A stretch of DNA of 64,000 nucleotides from Ancylobacter koreensis (lineage in GTDB: Bacteria > Pseudomonadota > Alphaproteobacteria > Rhizobiales > Xanthobacteraceae). The stretch lies in the NCBI RefSeq assembly GCF_023016525.1, contig NZ_JALKCG010000002.1, forward strand, positions 252,001 to 316,000, in the 5' to 3' direction. The first letter of the stretch is position 1. The number at the start of each line of letters is the position of its first letter. The translations under genes and the position numbers were made by a program. This document shows, one piece after another, positions 33,143 through 43,904 of this stretch. A model generated the notes under the pieces. That model made no database searches, was not told where the DNA came from, and saw only the letters and a list, made by a program, of their open reading frames with translations.

Positions 33143-34570
33143 TTGGGAGAACTGGCTCGGGAGATATCCGCCACGGCGACGACGCGTGAGGCGGCAGGGA
33201 CGGCCGTGGCTTCCGTCATCGCCGAGCTTTCCGCCGTCTTCGGCGACCGGCTGACGGCCGGCCGGGCGATCCGCGAGCAGCACGCCAACACCATCACCTG
33301 GCTCGACAACGAGGCGCCCGACGCGGTGGTGTTCGTCGAGAGCACGGAGGAGGTGCAGGCGGTGGTGCGTGCCTGCGCCCGCGAAGGCGTGCCCGTCATC
33401 GCCTTCGGCACCGGCACCTCGCTCGAAGGCCAAATCAACGCGCCGCGCGGGGGCATCTCCATCGACCTGTCGCGGATGAACCGCGTGCTCTCGGTGCACC
33501 CGGAGGACCTCGACTGCGTGGTCGAGCCGGGCGTTACCCGCAAGCAGCTCAACGAGCATCTGCGCGACGCCGGCCTGTTCTTCCCCATCGACCCCGGCGC
33601 GGACGCCTCGCTCGGCGGCATGGCCTCCACCCGCGCCTCCGGCACCAATGCGGTGCGCTACGGCACGATGAAGGAGAACGTGATCGCGCTGACGGCGGTG
33701 CTCGCCAATGGCGAGGTCATCACCACCGCGCGCCGGGCGAAGAAGTCGTCCGCCGGTTACGACCTCACGCGCCTCTTCGTCGGCGCCGAGGGCACGCTCG
33801 GCATCATCACCAGCCTGACGCTGCGCCTATCCGGCATACCGGAGGCGATCTCCGGCGGCGTCTGCGGCTTCCCGACGGTGCGCGCGGCCTGCGACGCGGT
33901 GATCCTCACCATCCAGTCCGGCCTGCCGGTGGCGCGCATCGAACTGCTGGACGAGGTGCAGGTGCGGGCCTGCAACGCCTATTCCAAGCTCGACCTCGCC
34001 GAGCAGCCCACGCTCTTCGTGGAGTTCCACGGCACACCGGCGAGCGTGCACGAGCAGGCCGAGCGCTTCGGCGAGATCGCGGCGGAATATGGTGGCGGCG
34101 ATTTCAAATGGGCGACGCGCCCGGAGGATCGCACCAGGCTCTGGCAGGCGCGGCACGATGCCTACTGGGCCTGCCTGCCGCTCAAGCCCGGCGCCAAGGC
34201 GCTGGCGACCGATGTGTGCGTGCCGCTCTCGCGCCTTGCCGACTGCGTGGACGAGACCAAGCGCGACATCGAGGAGATGGGCATGCTGGCGCCCATCGTC
34301 GGCCATATCGGCGACGGCAATTTCCACACGGTCACGCTGGTCGACATGAGCGATCCGCAGGACGTCGCCAAGGCCGGGGACTTCATCTCGCGCATGGTCA
34401 AGCGCTCGCTCGCCATGGGGGGCACCGCCACGGGCGAGCACGGCGTCGGGCAGGGCAAGCGCAAATATATGGAGGCCGAGCACGGCGCGGCGACGCTCGA
34501 TGCGATGCGCGCGGTCAAGCAGGCGCTCGATCCGCAGAACATCATGAATCCCGGCAAGATCCTGCCCTGA
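33143..34570 (+). CDS. FAD-linked oxidase, D-lactate dehydrogenase (cytochrome) type
   Basis: Flavoprotein of the D-lactate dehydrogenase/glycolate oxidase family that passes electrons to the respiratory chain. The PCMH-type FAD domain shows IAFGTGTSLEGQ, VEPGVTRKQLNEHL, FPIDPGADASLGGM and VGAEGTLGIIT; the C-terminal domain has HIGDGNFH and GEHGVGQGK. The TTG at 33143 is preferred: GAGGAG at 33131-33136 lies six bases upstream and the product (475 residues) begins at the family start. The frame is open further upstream (ATG 32999), but that part has no family character. Confidence 0.9.
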   Translation: MGELAREISATATTREAAGTAVASVIAELSAVFGDRLTAGRAIREQHANTITWLDNEAPDAVVFVESTEEVQAVVRACAREGVPVIAFGTGTSLEGQINAPRGGISIDLSRMNRVLSVHPEDLDCVVEPGVTRKQLNEHLRDAGLFFPIDPGADASLGGMASTRASGTNAVRYGTMKENVIALTAVLANGEVITTARRAKKSSAGYDLTRLFVGAEGTLGIITSLTLRLSGIPEAISGGVCGFPTVRAACDAVILTIQSGLPVARIELLDEVQVRACNAYSKLDLAEQPTLFVEFHGTPASVHEQAERFGEIAAEYGGGDFKWATRPEDRTRLWQARHDAYWACLPLKPGAKALATDVCVPLSRLADCVDETKRDIEEMGMLAPIVGHIGDGNFHTVTLVDMSDPQDVAKAGDFISRMVKRSLAMGGTATGEHGVGQGKRKYMEAEHGAATLDAMRAVKQALDPQNIMNPGKILP

Positions 34571-34755
34571 CGGGCGATCCGGCACCGGGAGCCGGCGCCG
34601 GGCACGGGGTGCTGCGGCCTGCCGGCCCCGGCGGGTTCAATTGGCGCTTTGCGGGCGGCGCGGAGAATGCAAAAAATATCAACAATCTAGCCTAGAGTGG
34701 TGCAGCGCCCCGATTTCCGGGACGGGGTGCGCGGGAGACCAACCGGAGGGATAGC

Positions 34756-37700
34756 GTGCAGAACCTGCTGCTGACGATCGCGAGCGCCGTCATTCTGGCC
34801 GTGGTGGCCGCCTTCGCCGCACCCTTCGTCGTGGACTGGACGCAGTGGCGCTCGGTGTTCGAGGCGCAGGCCGCCCGCACCATCGGTGCGCCCGTGCTCA
34901 TACGCGGTCCCATCGACGCCTCCATCCTGCCGACCCCTCGCATCGTGCTGCGCGACGTCTCCATCGGCGTCGACGGCGGCGGCACAGGCCTCACCGTGGC
35001 GGAGCTTTCCGGCCGCCTCTCGCTCGGCGGGCTGCTGCGCGGCGAGGTGGTGGCCGAGCATCTCACGCTGCTGCGCCCGCGCGCGCGGCTGGTGGTCGAC
35101 GCCACCGGCAAGGTCGCGCTGCCCACCGGCGCCGTGCGCCCGCGCGGCTTCAGCGTCGCCGAGCTCTCGGTGGTCGACGGCTCGGCCGAGCTTATCGACC
35201 GCGCCAATGGCCGCGCGCTGAAGCTCGATGACATGGACCTCGCCGGCGACATCGGCGGCGCCGCCGGTCCCATGCGGCTGGAGGGCGAGGTCGAGACGGG
35301 CGGCGTGCGCCGCAGGCTGCGCCTGTCGCTCGCCGGCTTCGCCGCCGACGGCACCGCCAAGGGGCGCCTCGGCGTGCAGAATGTCGGTTCGCCCTTCAGC
35401 CTCGACGCCGACGGCGTGTTCAGCCTTGCGGGTGGCAAGCCGGCGTTCCGGGGACGGGCCGCGCTCGCCCAGACCAACGCTCCCGCCGGCGCGCCGCGCG
35501 GCGCGGACGGCCAGCCCGCGACCGGGTCCCCGGACGTGCTGAAGGGCTGGAACCTCTCCGGCACGGTGGAGGCCAGCGCGCAGCAGGTCACCGCCAGCGA
35601 GCTTGCGCTCACGCTGGAGGGCGCCCAGCGCCCAGTCGAGCTCTCCGGCACGGCCCGCCTGTCGGGCGGCACGCAGAACCAGCCGGAATCGCGCCTCGAA
35701 CTCAAGCTTGCCGCGCGGCAGGTCGACCTCAACGCCATGACAGGTGGCGCGGCGCCGCTCGCCGCTTTCGATGCGCTCGCCCGCACCATCGCGCCGCTGG
35801 CGGGTGTCGCCGCAAACGGCACGCTCGACCTGTCGAGCGACACGGTGCTGCTCTCCGGCGCGCCGCTGCGCGAGGTAAAAGCCGGGCTCGACTGGTCGGC
35901 GGCCGGCTGGCGCGCCCGCGATCTGCAGGCCCGTCTTCCCGGCGGCACCCGGGCGCAGCTTTCCGGCAGCCTGCCGAGCGTAACGGCGGCGACCGGCGAC
36001 CCCGCCCGCGCCCTGTTCGGCGGCACCGTGCTGCTGGAGGCGCAGGACCTTCCCGCCTTTGCCGCCTGGGCGGCACCGGAGGCGCGCGGCCTGCTCGCCG
36101 GCCTTCCGGCGGGTGGGGCGCGGCTCGCCGCCGACATCAATGTCGCGGCGGGGCGCATCGCCCTCGACAAGCTGGACGTCGTCGCCGGCGATGGCCGCTT
36201 CTCCGGCACCGCCGCGTATACGCTGCCCGCGCCCGGCGCACGCGGGCGCATCGACGCCGTGCTGTCGAGCACCGATATCGACCTCGACGCGCTGCTGCTG
36301 ACCGCCCGCCGCCTCGTCGGCTTCGGGCTGGAGCGTACCGATCTCGCGCTCAGCCTGTCCGGCCGGCAGGTGAAGCTCGCCGGCCTCGACGCGGCGGGCA
36401 TCGACCTCATCCTCAAGGGCGGGGCCGACGGCCTCGGCATCGAGCGGCTTGCCATCGAGGATTTCGCCGGCCTCACCCTCGCCGGCTCGGGGCGGCTCGC
36501 GGCCTTCGGCGAGGCGCAGGCAACCGGCGGGGTCGCCGATGGGCGTTTCGAGGCCAAGCTCACCGGGCCGCGCGTCGACGCCCTGCCGGCGCTGGCGCGA
36601 GCCTTCGGCCTGACGCAGGCCGACGCCGTGCTGTCGCGCGCCGGCGCCGCGCTGGCGCCGGTCGATCTGCGCGTCGTCGTCGAGCAGAAGGCCGGACGCA
36701 CGAGCGTCGACGCCAGCGGCCGGCTCGGCGTGCTGTCCGGTTCCGGCCGCGTCGGCTTCGGCGCCGACCGCCCGCTCGACGGGCGCGCACAGCTTGACGC
36801 CAGCGACGGCAGCGCCGTGCTGGCGCGGTTCGGCGTGCCGGGGCTGCGTCCCTCTCTCGGGGCGGGCCGGCTGAACGTGGAGTTCGGCGAGAGGCTCGAC
36901 GCCCGCCTCACGCTGGCCGGCGCCAGCCTCACGGCGCGCGGCACGCTCGGCAGCGACGGCGAGGGCCGCGTGCAGCCCGACCTTTCCATCGTGCTGGACG
37001 GGGCGGATCTGGCCGCCCTTTTGCCCGGCATCGCCGCCAGCGGCGCGCGCAGCGTGCCCGCCGCCTTCAAGGGCGCGCTCGGCCGCGAAGGCGAGACCTG
37101 GTGGCTGCGCGGACTTGCCGGCTCCATCGCCGGGCAGAAGCTCGACGGCGCGCTCGCCTATGTGCCGGGCCAGTCTGTGGAGCTGGAGATCAACACGCCC
37201 GACTGGAGCGCCGCGCGCGCGCTGGGGCTGGTGGCCGGCGCTGCCGCCGGAAGCGGCGAGGGCTGGCCCAAGGGGCGCTTCGGGCCGCCCGCGCTCGGCG
37301 GGCTGGCGCTCAACGCCAGGCTCGGCATCGGCAGGCTCGATCTGCTCGGCGGCCTCTCGCTCGGCGCCGCAAAGGTGCAGGCGCGGCTTTCCGGCGGGCG
37401 GCTGTCGGTCGAGGAGTTCTCCGGCGCCTTCGCCGGCGGCACGCTGTCGGGCCGTTTCAATCTCGGACGCGAGGGCGAGACGGCGCAGTTCGACGGGCGG
37501 CTGACGATGGCCGGGGCCGATGGAACGGCCCTGCTGGCGGCAGCCGGGGTGAAGAAGCCGGGCGTGCGCGGCAAGGTCTCCGCCACGCTGGACCTGACCG
37601 GGCGGGGCAATTCGCCCTTCGCGCTGGCGAGCCAGCTTCAGGGGCAGGGCAGCTTCGCCGTAGAGGGGCTGGAGATCGATTATAACGACCCGACCGCCCT

Positions 37701-38448
37701 GCAATATGTGATGCTCGCCACCGATCGCGGGCTGCCGCCGGATCAGGCGCGCCTCGTGCAGATGCTCAATGCCGGCCTGTCGAAAGGCCCGCTGCGGCTC
37801 GCCCGCGCCGAGGCGTCGGTGAGCGTGGTGGACGGGGTGGCGCGCACCAGCACGGCGCGCCTCGCACAGGGCGACCAGCGCTTCGGGCTGAGCGGATTCC
37901 TGGACATTCCCGCGCTCGGCTTCGAGGCGACGCTGGAGATGCAGGATGTCGGCAATGAGGGGCTGCCGGCCGCGCCGGCCGCCGCCGTGCAGTGGCGCGG
38001 CCCGCTCGCCGCGCCGGAGCGGCGTTTCGACATCACCGCGCTGACCACGGCGATCAACATGCGCGCACTCGACCGAGAGACCAAGCGGCTGGAGGCCGAA
38101 TACGGCCGCACGCCGCTGACCAATGGCGGCCAGACCACCGACGCGCCCGCCCGTCCGCCCATGCCGCAATACGCCCCGCAGGCGGTGCCCCGCCTTCCGC
38201 CGCAACAGCCTGCCCCGCAGCAGGCCGCGCCCCGTCAGGCGCCGGCCACGCCGCCGCGCGCGGCCGCGCCGCAATCCTATTACGGGCAATATGCGCCGCC
38301 GCAGGCCGTTCCGCCCGCTTCCTCGTCCGGCGCTCTCGCTCCCGGAAGCCTCGCGCCCGGCAGTGCCGCGCCGCCGCTGGCGCCGCCGGTCGACATTCCG
38401 GCCGATCCGCTGCGCAGCCCGATCATGGCGCCGCCGCTGGCGCCGTGA
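34756..38448 (+). CDS. AsmA-family envelope protein
   Basis: A very large protein (1230 residues) anchored by an N-terminal membrane helix (LLLTIASAVILAVVAAFAAP). Most of the chain is repetitive beta-rich sequence typical of AsmA/TamB/YhdP-like bridge proteins, with the AsmA N-terminal signature around VDWTQWRSVFEAQAARTIG and the AsmA_2 C-terminal segment around residues 930-1010 (SLQGQGSFAVEGLE-like). The last 100 residues are proline- and alanine-rich and probably disordered. AsmA-like proteins are implicated in lipid movement between membranes. GTG 34756 follows GGAGG with a good spacer. It is convergent with serB, leaving only seven bases. Confidence 0.88.
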   Translation: MQNLLLTIASAVILAVVAAFAAPFVVDWTQWRSVFEAQAARTIGAPVLIRGPIDASILPTPRIVLRDVSIGVDGGGTGLTVAELSGRLSLGGLLRGEVVAEHLTLLRPRARLVVDATGKVALPTGAVRPRGFSVAELSVVDGSAELIDRANGRALKLDDMDLAGDIGGAAGPMRLEGEVETGGVRRRLRLSLAGFAADGTAKGRLGVQNVGSPFSLDADGVFSLAGGKPAFRGRAALAQTNAPAGAPRGADGQPATGSPDVLKGWNLSGTVEASAQQVTASELALTLEGAQRPVELSGTARLSGGTQNQPESRLELKLAARQVDLNAMTGGAAPLAAFDALARTIAPLAGVAANGTLDLSSDTVLLSGAPLREVKAGLDWSAAGWRARDLQARLPGGTRAQLSGSLPSVTAATGDPARALFGGTVLLEAQDLPAFAAWAAPEARGLLAGLPAGGARLAADINVAAGRIALDKLDVVAGDGRFSGTAAYTLPAPGARGRIDAVLSSTDIDLDALLLTARRLVGFGLERTDLALSLSGRQVKLAGLDAAGIDLILKGGADGLGIERLAIEDFAGLTLAGSGRLAAFGEAQATGGVADGRFEAKLTGPRVDALPALARAFGLTQADAVLSRAGAALAPVDLRVVVEQKAGRTSVDASGRLGVLSGSGRVGFGADRPLDGRAQLDASDGSAVLARFGVPGLRPSLGAGRLNVEFGERLDARLTLAGASLTARGTLGSDGEGRVQPDLSIVLDGADLAALLPGIAASGARSVPAAFKGALGREGETWWLRGLAGSIAGQKLDGALAYVPGQSVELEINTPDWSAARALGLVAGAAAGSGEGWPKGRFGPPALGGLALNARLGIGRLDLLGGLSLGAAKVQARLSGGRLSVEEFSGAFAGGTLSGRFNLGREGETAQFDGRLTMAGADGTALLAAAGVKKPGVRGKVSATLDLTGRGNSPFALASQLQGQGSFAVEGLEIDYNDPTALQYVMLATDRGLPPDQARLVQMLNAGLSKGPLRLARAEASVSVVDGVARTSTARLAQGDQRFGLSGFLDIPALGFEATLEMQDVGNEGLPAAPAAAVQWRGPLAAPERRFDITALTTAINMRALDRETKRLEAEYGRTPLTNGGQTTDAPARPPMPQYAPQAVPRLPPQQPAPQQAAPRQAPATPPRAAAPQSYYGQYAPPQAVPPASSSGALAPGSLAPGSAAPPLAPPVDIPADPLRSPIMAPPLAP

Positions 38449-38455
38449 GCGCCGC

Positions 38456-39349
38456 TCAGGCCGTCACGAATTCGTCGGCGGCATAGCCCTGCAGATAGAG
38501 CAGCGCGGTGAGGTCGCCATGGTCGATGCGCACTTGCGCAGCGGCCGCGACTGCCGGCTTGGCGTGGTAGGCGACGCCGAGCCCCGCCTCGCCGATCATG
38601 GCGAGGTCGTTGGCGCCGTCGCCGACCGCCAGCGTGTCGGCATGGCCGAGGCCGAGCTCGGTGCGCAGCTCGACGAGCGAGGCGAGCTTGGCCTCGCGGC
38701 CGAGGATCGGCTCCTCAACGAGGCCGGCGAAGCTCTCGCCATCCGCCACCAGCACGTTGGCACGATGGGCATCGAAGCCGATGAGCGCGGCGACGCGCTC
38801 GGTGAACAGGGTGAAGCCGCCGGAGACCAGCAGCGTATGCGCGCCGTTCGCCCGCATGGTGCGCACCAGTTCGGTGCCGCCCGGCGTCAGGCGGATGCGC
38901 TCGGCGATCACCTCGTCGACGACCGCGAGCGGCAGGCCCTTGAGCAGTGCGACGCGTTCGCGCAGCGCCGGCTCGAAGGCGATCTCGCCGCGCATGGCGC
39001 GCTCGGTGATGGCCGCGACATGCGCCTTCATACCGGCATAATCGGCCAGTTCGTCGATGCATTCCTGCCCGATCATGGTGGAATCCATGTCGGCGAGGAA
39101 CAGTTTCCTGCGCCGTCCTTGCGCCGGCAGCAGGGCCACGTCGACGGGGGCGTCGCCCAATGCTGCCCGCACTGCCGCGATATCGCCGTCGCCCGAAAAC
39201 GGGATCTCGGCGGCGATGCCGGGGGCGAGCGTGCGCGCCGCGCCGGGGGCCGGCAGCGCCGCGCGGGCGGCCGCGATCGCGGCGGCATCGACCGCCGGGG
39301 CGGCCGGATTGGAGATGAGGACGGCGACGCTGGGGAATGTATCGGTCAT
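38456..39349 (-). CDS. serB: Phosphoserine phosphatase
   Basis: HAD-superfamily phosphatase for the last step of serine synthesis. The 297-residue protein has a poorly conserved, ACT-like N-terminal part (residues 1-80), then the nucleophile motif FLADMDSTMIGQECIDE, motif II VSGGFTLFT, a conserved lysine region, and motif III/IV GDGANDLAMI. The start ATG 39349 (MTDTFPSV) is the first that keeps the family layout; a longer frame continues upstream but over miaA, in antisense. miaA diverges from it 93 bases away. Confidence 0.93.
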   Translation of the reverse strand: MTDTFPSVAVLISNPAAPAVDAAAIAAARAALPAPGAARTLAPGIAAEIPFSGDGDIAAVRAALGDAPVDVALLPAQGRRRKLFLADMDSTMIGQECIDELADYAGMKAHVAAITERAMRGEIAFEPALRERVALLKGLPLAVVDEVIAERIRLTPGGTELVRTMRANGAHTLLVSGGFTLFTERVAALIGFDAHRANVLVADGESFAGLVEEPILGREAKLASLVELRTELGLGHADTLAVGDGANDLAMIGEAGLGVAYHAKPAVAAAAQVRIDHGDLTALLYLQGYAADEFVTA

Positions 39350-39442
39350 CGGGGCATGCTGGGGAGAGACTGAGGGGAAACGCTTGCCGCCGGGCCGGAG
39401 GCGGGCAACAAGGCGGAACGGGCGCGGAATCTGGAGGCGGGC

Positions 39443-40366
39443 GTGACGGAGAAGGGGCGGCGCCCGCGCGCGGTGCTTATCGCAGGACCGACCGCGAGCG
39501 GCAAGTCGGCGCTGGCGCTGGAACTCGCCGAGCGCAGCGGCGGCGTGGTGATCAACGCCGACTCCATGCAGGTCTATGCCGATCTGCGCGTGCTGTCCGC
39601 CCGTCCGACCCCGGCAGAGGAGGCCCGCGCGCCGCACCGGCTCTACGGCCATGTCGACGGCGGCGAGGAGTATTCCGTCGCCCATTGGCTGGAGGATGCC
39701 CGCCGCGCGCTGGCCGAGGTGGAGGCGCAGGGGCGGCTGCCGATCTTCATCGGCGGCACGGGGCTTTACTTCAAGGCGCTGACGCAGGGCCTCTCGCCCA
39801 TGCCGGCGATTCCGGCCGAGGTGCGGGCGCGGGTGCGCGCGCTGAGCGAGGACGCGCCCGCGCTGCACGCCCGGCTCGCCGCCCTCGATCCCGAGACCGC
39901 CGCGCGGCTGCGCCCTTCCGACACGCAGCGGCTGATGCGGGCTCTGGAAGTGTTCGAGGCGACCGGCCGCCCGCTGGCGCGCTGGCAGGCAGAACGTGCC
40001 GGGCCGCCGGTGCTGCCGGGCGAGGAGGCCGTGCGGCTGTTCCTCGCCACGGACCGAACGCGGCTGCGCCAGCGCATCGCCGAGCGTTTTCACGCGATGA
40101 TGGATCAGGGTGCGCTGGAGGAGGCGCGGGCGCTGCTGGCGCGCGGCCTGCCGGCCGACCGCACCATCCTGAAGGCGCACGGCGTGCCGTGGTTCGCCCG
40201 CTATCTCGCGGGCGAGATCACCCGCGAGGAGGCTATCGAGGGGGGCATTCTCGACACCCGCCGCTACGCCAAGCGGCAGGACACCTGGTTTCGCCACCAG
40301 CTCGAAGGCTGGAGCGCGGTGCCCGCGGCCGAAGCCGCCGCCTGGCTGCGCGCCGCCCTCGGCTGA
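39443..40366 (+). CDS. miaA: tRNA dimethylallyltransferase
   Basis: Adds a dimethylallyl group to A37 of tRNAs that read codons starting with U. The 307-residue product has the P-loop [15 protein letters not shown] at residues 14-28, the conserved [11 protein letters not shown] and [12 protein letters not shown], and a C-terminal helical swivel. GTG 39443 is preceded by GGAGGCGGGC. It is divergent from serB, and its stop is four bases before the end of the convergent DUF1348 gene. Confidence 0.94.
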   Translation: MTEKGRRPRAVLIAGPTASGKSALALELAERSGGVVINADSMQVYADLRVLSARPTPAEEARAPHRLYGHVDGGEEYSVAHWLEDARRALAEVEAQGRLPIFIGGTGLYFKALTQGLSPMPAIPAEVRARVRALSEDAPALHARLAALDPETAARLRPSDTQRLMRALEVFEATGRPLARWQAERAGPPVLPGEEAVRLFLATDRTRLRQRIAERFHAMMDQGALEEARALLARGLPADRTILKAHGVPWFARYLAGEITREEAIEGGILDTRRYAKRQDTWFRHQLEGWSAVPAAEAAAWLRAALG

Positions 40367-40369
40367 GGC

Positions 40370-40846
40370 TCACAGGCCGAGGTCGGACAGGCCGGGATGG
40401 TCGGCCGGGCGCGGGCCGGAGCGGTCCCAGAAGAACTTGCGCTCGCTCTCGCGGATCGGCAGGTCGTTGATGCAGGCGAAGCGGCGCTGCATCAGGCCGC
40501 TGGCGGCGAATTCCCAGTTCTCGTTGCCGTAGGAGCGGAACCAGTTGCCGGAATCGTCGTGCCATTCATAGGCGAAGCGCACGGCGATGCGCTCCTCGGT
40601 GAAGGCCCAGAGTTCCTTGATCAGCCGGTAGTCCAGCTCCTTCGCCCATTTGCGGGTGAGGAAGGCGACAATCTCGGCGCGGCCGGTGACGAATTCGGCG
40701 CGGTTCCGCCACTGGCTGTCGGGCGTGTAGACCAGCGAAACGCGGGTGGGGTCGCAGGAATTCCAGCCGTCCTCGGCGCCGCGCACCTTCCGGGTGGCGG
40801 TCTCGCGGGTGAAGGGCGGCAGGGGCGGGCGGGTTTCGTCGCTCAT
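40370..40846 (-). CDS. DUF1348 protein (NTF2-like fold)
   Basis: A 158-residue member of DUF1348, a family of small NTF2-like alpha/beta-barrel proteins of unknown role. The characteristic aromatic-rich run is present: [40 protein letters not shown] and [22 protein letters not shown]. No active site is established for the family. ATG 40846 starts the similarity. It lies 50 bases downstream of msrQ on the same strand and may share its transcript. Confidence 0.88.
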   Translation of the reverse strand: MSDETRPPLPPFTRETATRKVRGAEDGWNSCDPTRVSLVYTPDSQWRNRAEFVTGRAEIVAFLTRKWAKELDYRLIKELWAFTEERIAVRFAYEWHDDSGNWFRSYGNENWEFAASGLMQRRFACINDLPIRESERKFFWDRSGPRPADHPGLSDLGL

Positions 40847-40896
40847 CGCGGGGCTCCGGGCGTGGCGGATGGTGGATCGGGCTGGTCGGCGCGCGG

Positions 40897-41883
40897 TCAG
40901 GCCCTCGCCTGCCGCCGCACCGGCAACGGACGCCACCGTAGCGCCAGCGTGCTGGCGAGGCTTGCGACAAGGCCCGCCGCGAAGACCCACCAGGCCGGGC
41001 GGATCGAATAGGCGAAGTCGAGATTGGCGGCGAGCACGCGCGCCGGGTCGATGCCCGTGGCGGCGAGATACCAGCCGGCCTCGATCAGGGCGGTGGCCAG
41101 CCCGCTGAAGGCGGCGAGGGCGAGGAGGTTGAGAAAGCCCGTGCCGCGCCCGTAGCGCTGCATCACCCGCCAGCCCATGAGCCAGACGAACAGGCCGGCC
41201 ATCAGCGTCGGCTCGGTGACGTCGAGCTTCTGCTGCATGAAGAAATGCAGGATGCCGAGCGCGGTGGCGGGATAGATGAGCGCATGCAGCCGGCCCCAGC
41301 GCACCCCACCCAACCAGCGCAGCGCGCCGTCCCACGAGGTCGCCGCCAGCGCGGCGAAGGCGAGCAGGGCGATGAAGCCGATGGTGAGGTAGATGCGCAG
41401 CACGATCTCGCGCGCCGCCATGCCGAGATCGCCGATGTCGACGAGATAGGCGGTGAAATGGATCGCCAGCAGCAGGGCGGCCCCGAGGCCCAGGGTGCGG
41501 CGTGCGCTCAGCAGCTTCGGCCAGTTTAACAGCCGCCGGGCCGGCGTCACCGCGAGGGTGAGCAGCAGCAGGCGTATTGTCCAGTCGCCGATGAAGCGGA
41601 TCACCTCGACGAGCGGACGGGCGCCGAGCGCCGGCTCACCGGGGCCGGCACCCAATCCACCGCCTCCCAATCCACCGCCTCCAAGGCCGGGAGCGCCGAG
41701 GCCGCTACCCCCCAGCCCGCCACCGGGGCCGGGACCGAGGCCTGCCGCGCCGAACGGGTCGGCCGGCGCGAAGCCGCCGGAAAGCGCGCGCACGGCGAGC
41801 AGGATGAGCGGCAGCAGCACGACGAGCAGCGCTCCGATCTTCTCGGGGCTCAGCTTGCCGGAATTCTCGCGCAGGAAGGGCAT
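40897..41883 (-). CDS. msrQ: Heme-binding membrane protein MsrQ, with a glycine-rich insertion
   Basis: Integral membrane partner of the periplasmic methionine sulfoxide reductase MsrP; passes quinone electrons via heme. The ferric-reductase-like core has about six membrane segments from residue 90 on, with histidines in [30 protein letters not shown] that can ligate heme, and the short RRTLGLGAA loop. Residues about 46-85, after the first hydrophobic segment, are almost all G, L, P and A (bases 41640-41745), an odd insertion. At 328 residues it is longer than the usual 200-300. No msrP gene is adjacent. Confidence 0.82.
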   Translation of the reverse strand: MPFLRENSGKLSPEKIGALLVVLLPLILLAVRALSGGFAPADPFGAAGLGPGPGGGLGGSGLGAPGLGGGGLGGGGLGAGPGEPALGARPLVEVIRFIGDWTIRLLLLTLAVTPARRLLNWPKLLSARRTLGLGAALLLAIHFTAYLVDIGDLGMAAREIVLRIYLTIGFIALLAFAALAATSWDGALRWLGGVRWGRLHALIYPATALGILHFFMQQKLDVTEPTLMAGLFVWLMGWRVMQRYGRGTGFLNLLALAAFSGLATALIEAGWYLAATGIDPARVLAANLDFAYSIRPAWWVFAAGLVASLASTLALRWRPLPVRRQARA

Positions 41884-41999
41884 GGGCGGTCCATCTTCAG
41901 GGAACTCACCCGGCTATACGGCGTCAGCAGCGGCAATATTTCAACGCCGCCCGCACGATGGCGTGAGGGCGTGCGATTGCGCAAGGCGGCGCGCCGCCC

Positions 42000-43084
42000 T
42001 CATTCCTCGAAGATGCGCGTCACATGGCCCATCTTGCGGCCGGGGCGCGCTTCCGCCTTGCCGTAGAGGTGGAGATGCGCGCCGGGCTCTTCCAGCACGG
42101 CGAGCCAGTCGTCGGCCTCGTCGCCGATGAGGTTGGTCATCTCCACCCGGCCGAGCCGCTCCACCGCGCCGAGCGGCCAGCCGGCGATGGCGCGCACGTG
42201 CTGTTCGAACTGGCTGGTGACGGCGCCGTCCAGCGTCCAGTGCCCGGAGTTGTGCACGCGCGGGGCGATCTCGTTGACGATAACGCCCTGCGCGCCGTCG
42301 ACCACCACGAGGAACAGCTCCACCGCGAAGACGCCGACATAGCCGAGCGCCTCGCCGAGCCGCCGGGCGATCTCGCGCGAGACCGCCTCCACCGCCGGCG
42401 ACACGTCGGCCGGCACCGTCGAGCGGAAGAGGATGTGATGGCGGTGCTCGTTCTCCGTAACCTCATAGGCATTGAAGCGTCCGTCCTCGGTGCGGGCGGC
42501 GACCACCGAGACCTCGCGCTCGAAGGGCACGAAGCCTTCCAGAATGGCGGGGTGGTGGCCGATGGCGGCAAAGGCGGCGGCGGGGTCGTCGCCCTCGCGG
42601 ATGATCGTCTGGCCCTTGCCGTCATAGCCGAAGCGGCGGGTCTTCAGCACCGCCGGCCGGCCGATGGCAGCGAGGGCTTCCTCCAGCTCCTCGACGCTGT
42701 TGACCGGCGCGAAGGGGGCGGTTTCGATGCCGAGGCGGGAGACGAAATTCTTTTCTTCCAACCGGTCCTGCGTGATGCCGAGCGCCTTCGCGCCCGGGTG
42801 CACCGGCACATGGCCGGCGAGGAACTCGGCCGTGTAGACCGGCACGTTCTCGAATTCGTAGGTGACGACGTCGACGGACTTGGCGAAGCGCTCCAGCGCG
42901 CCGAGGTCGTCATAGGCGGCGCGGGTGACGGCATCGGCCACCTGGAAGGCGGGGCTGCCTTCCTCGGGCGCGTAGATGTGCGCCTTCAGCCCGAGCGGGG
43001 CGGCGGCGAGAGCGATCATGCGGGCGAGCTGCCCGCCGCCGAGAATGCCGATGGTATCGCCCGGCTTGAGGGTCCTGGGGGTGC

Positions 43085-43088
<4 letters not shown>
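42000..43088 (-). CDS. purK: 5-(carboxyamino)imidazole ribonucleotide synthase
   Basis: ATP-grasp enzyme of purine synthesis that makes N5-CAIR from AIR, ATP and bicarbonate. The 362-residue protein has the N-terminal [17 protein letters not shown], the ATP-grasp lysine segment [16 protein letters not shown], and the metal-binding region VFAVELFLV and [14 protein letters not shown]. Its ATG overlaps the stop of purE by four bases, so the two genes are translationally coupled. The product passes to PurE. Confidence 0.95.
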
Positions 43089-43585
<497 letters not shown>

Positions 43586-43904
43586 TCTGTCTGCTCGCAC
43601 CCCTCAGAGAAAGGCGCGGATTATAGGAATCGCGGCCCCGACGGCAAGGGCGGAACGCGGCTCACTGCACCCGCCCGCGCGCCGCGCCCTCGGGGCGCTT
43701 CGTCGCAGGCCTGCGCGACCGGCCCGGCGGGCCAACATGCTTAACATGACCTTTACCGTGACGGGGCAATGTGCGCGAAACGGGCTGCCGAAATCGGAAC
43801 TTTGCCGTCTTCGTGAGTTGAACGGGAGAGGGTCGGCGGTGAAGGTGGGGCGTCGCGCGGGCGTCCACCGGCCCCGGCAGGCAATATAACAGGCGGAGAG
43901 AGCG

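Noticed and set aside
34687-38289. A minus-strand open frame of 1200 codons opposite the AsmA-family gene
   Set aside because: It is an artefact of high GC and codon bias; its translation is rich in R, A, G, Q and H with no family motif, while the + strand frame has the AsmA layout.
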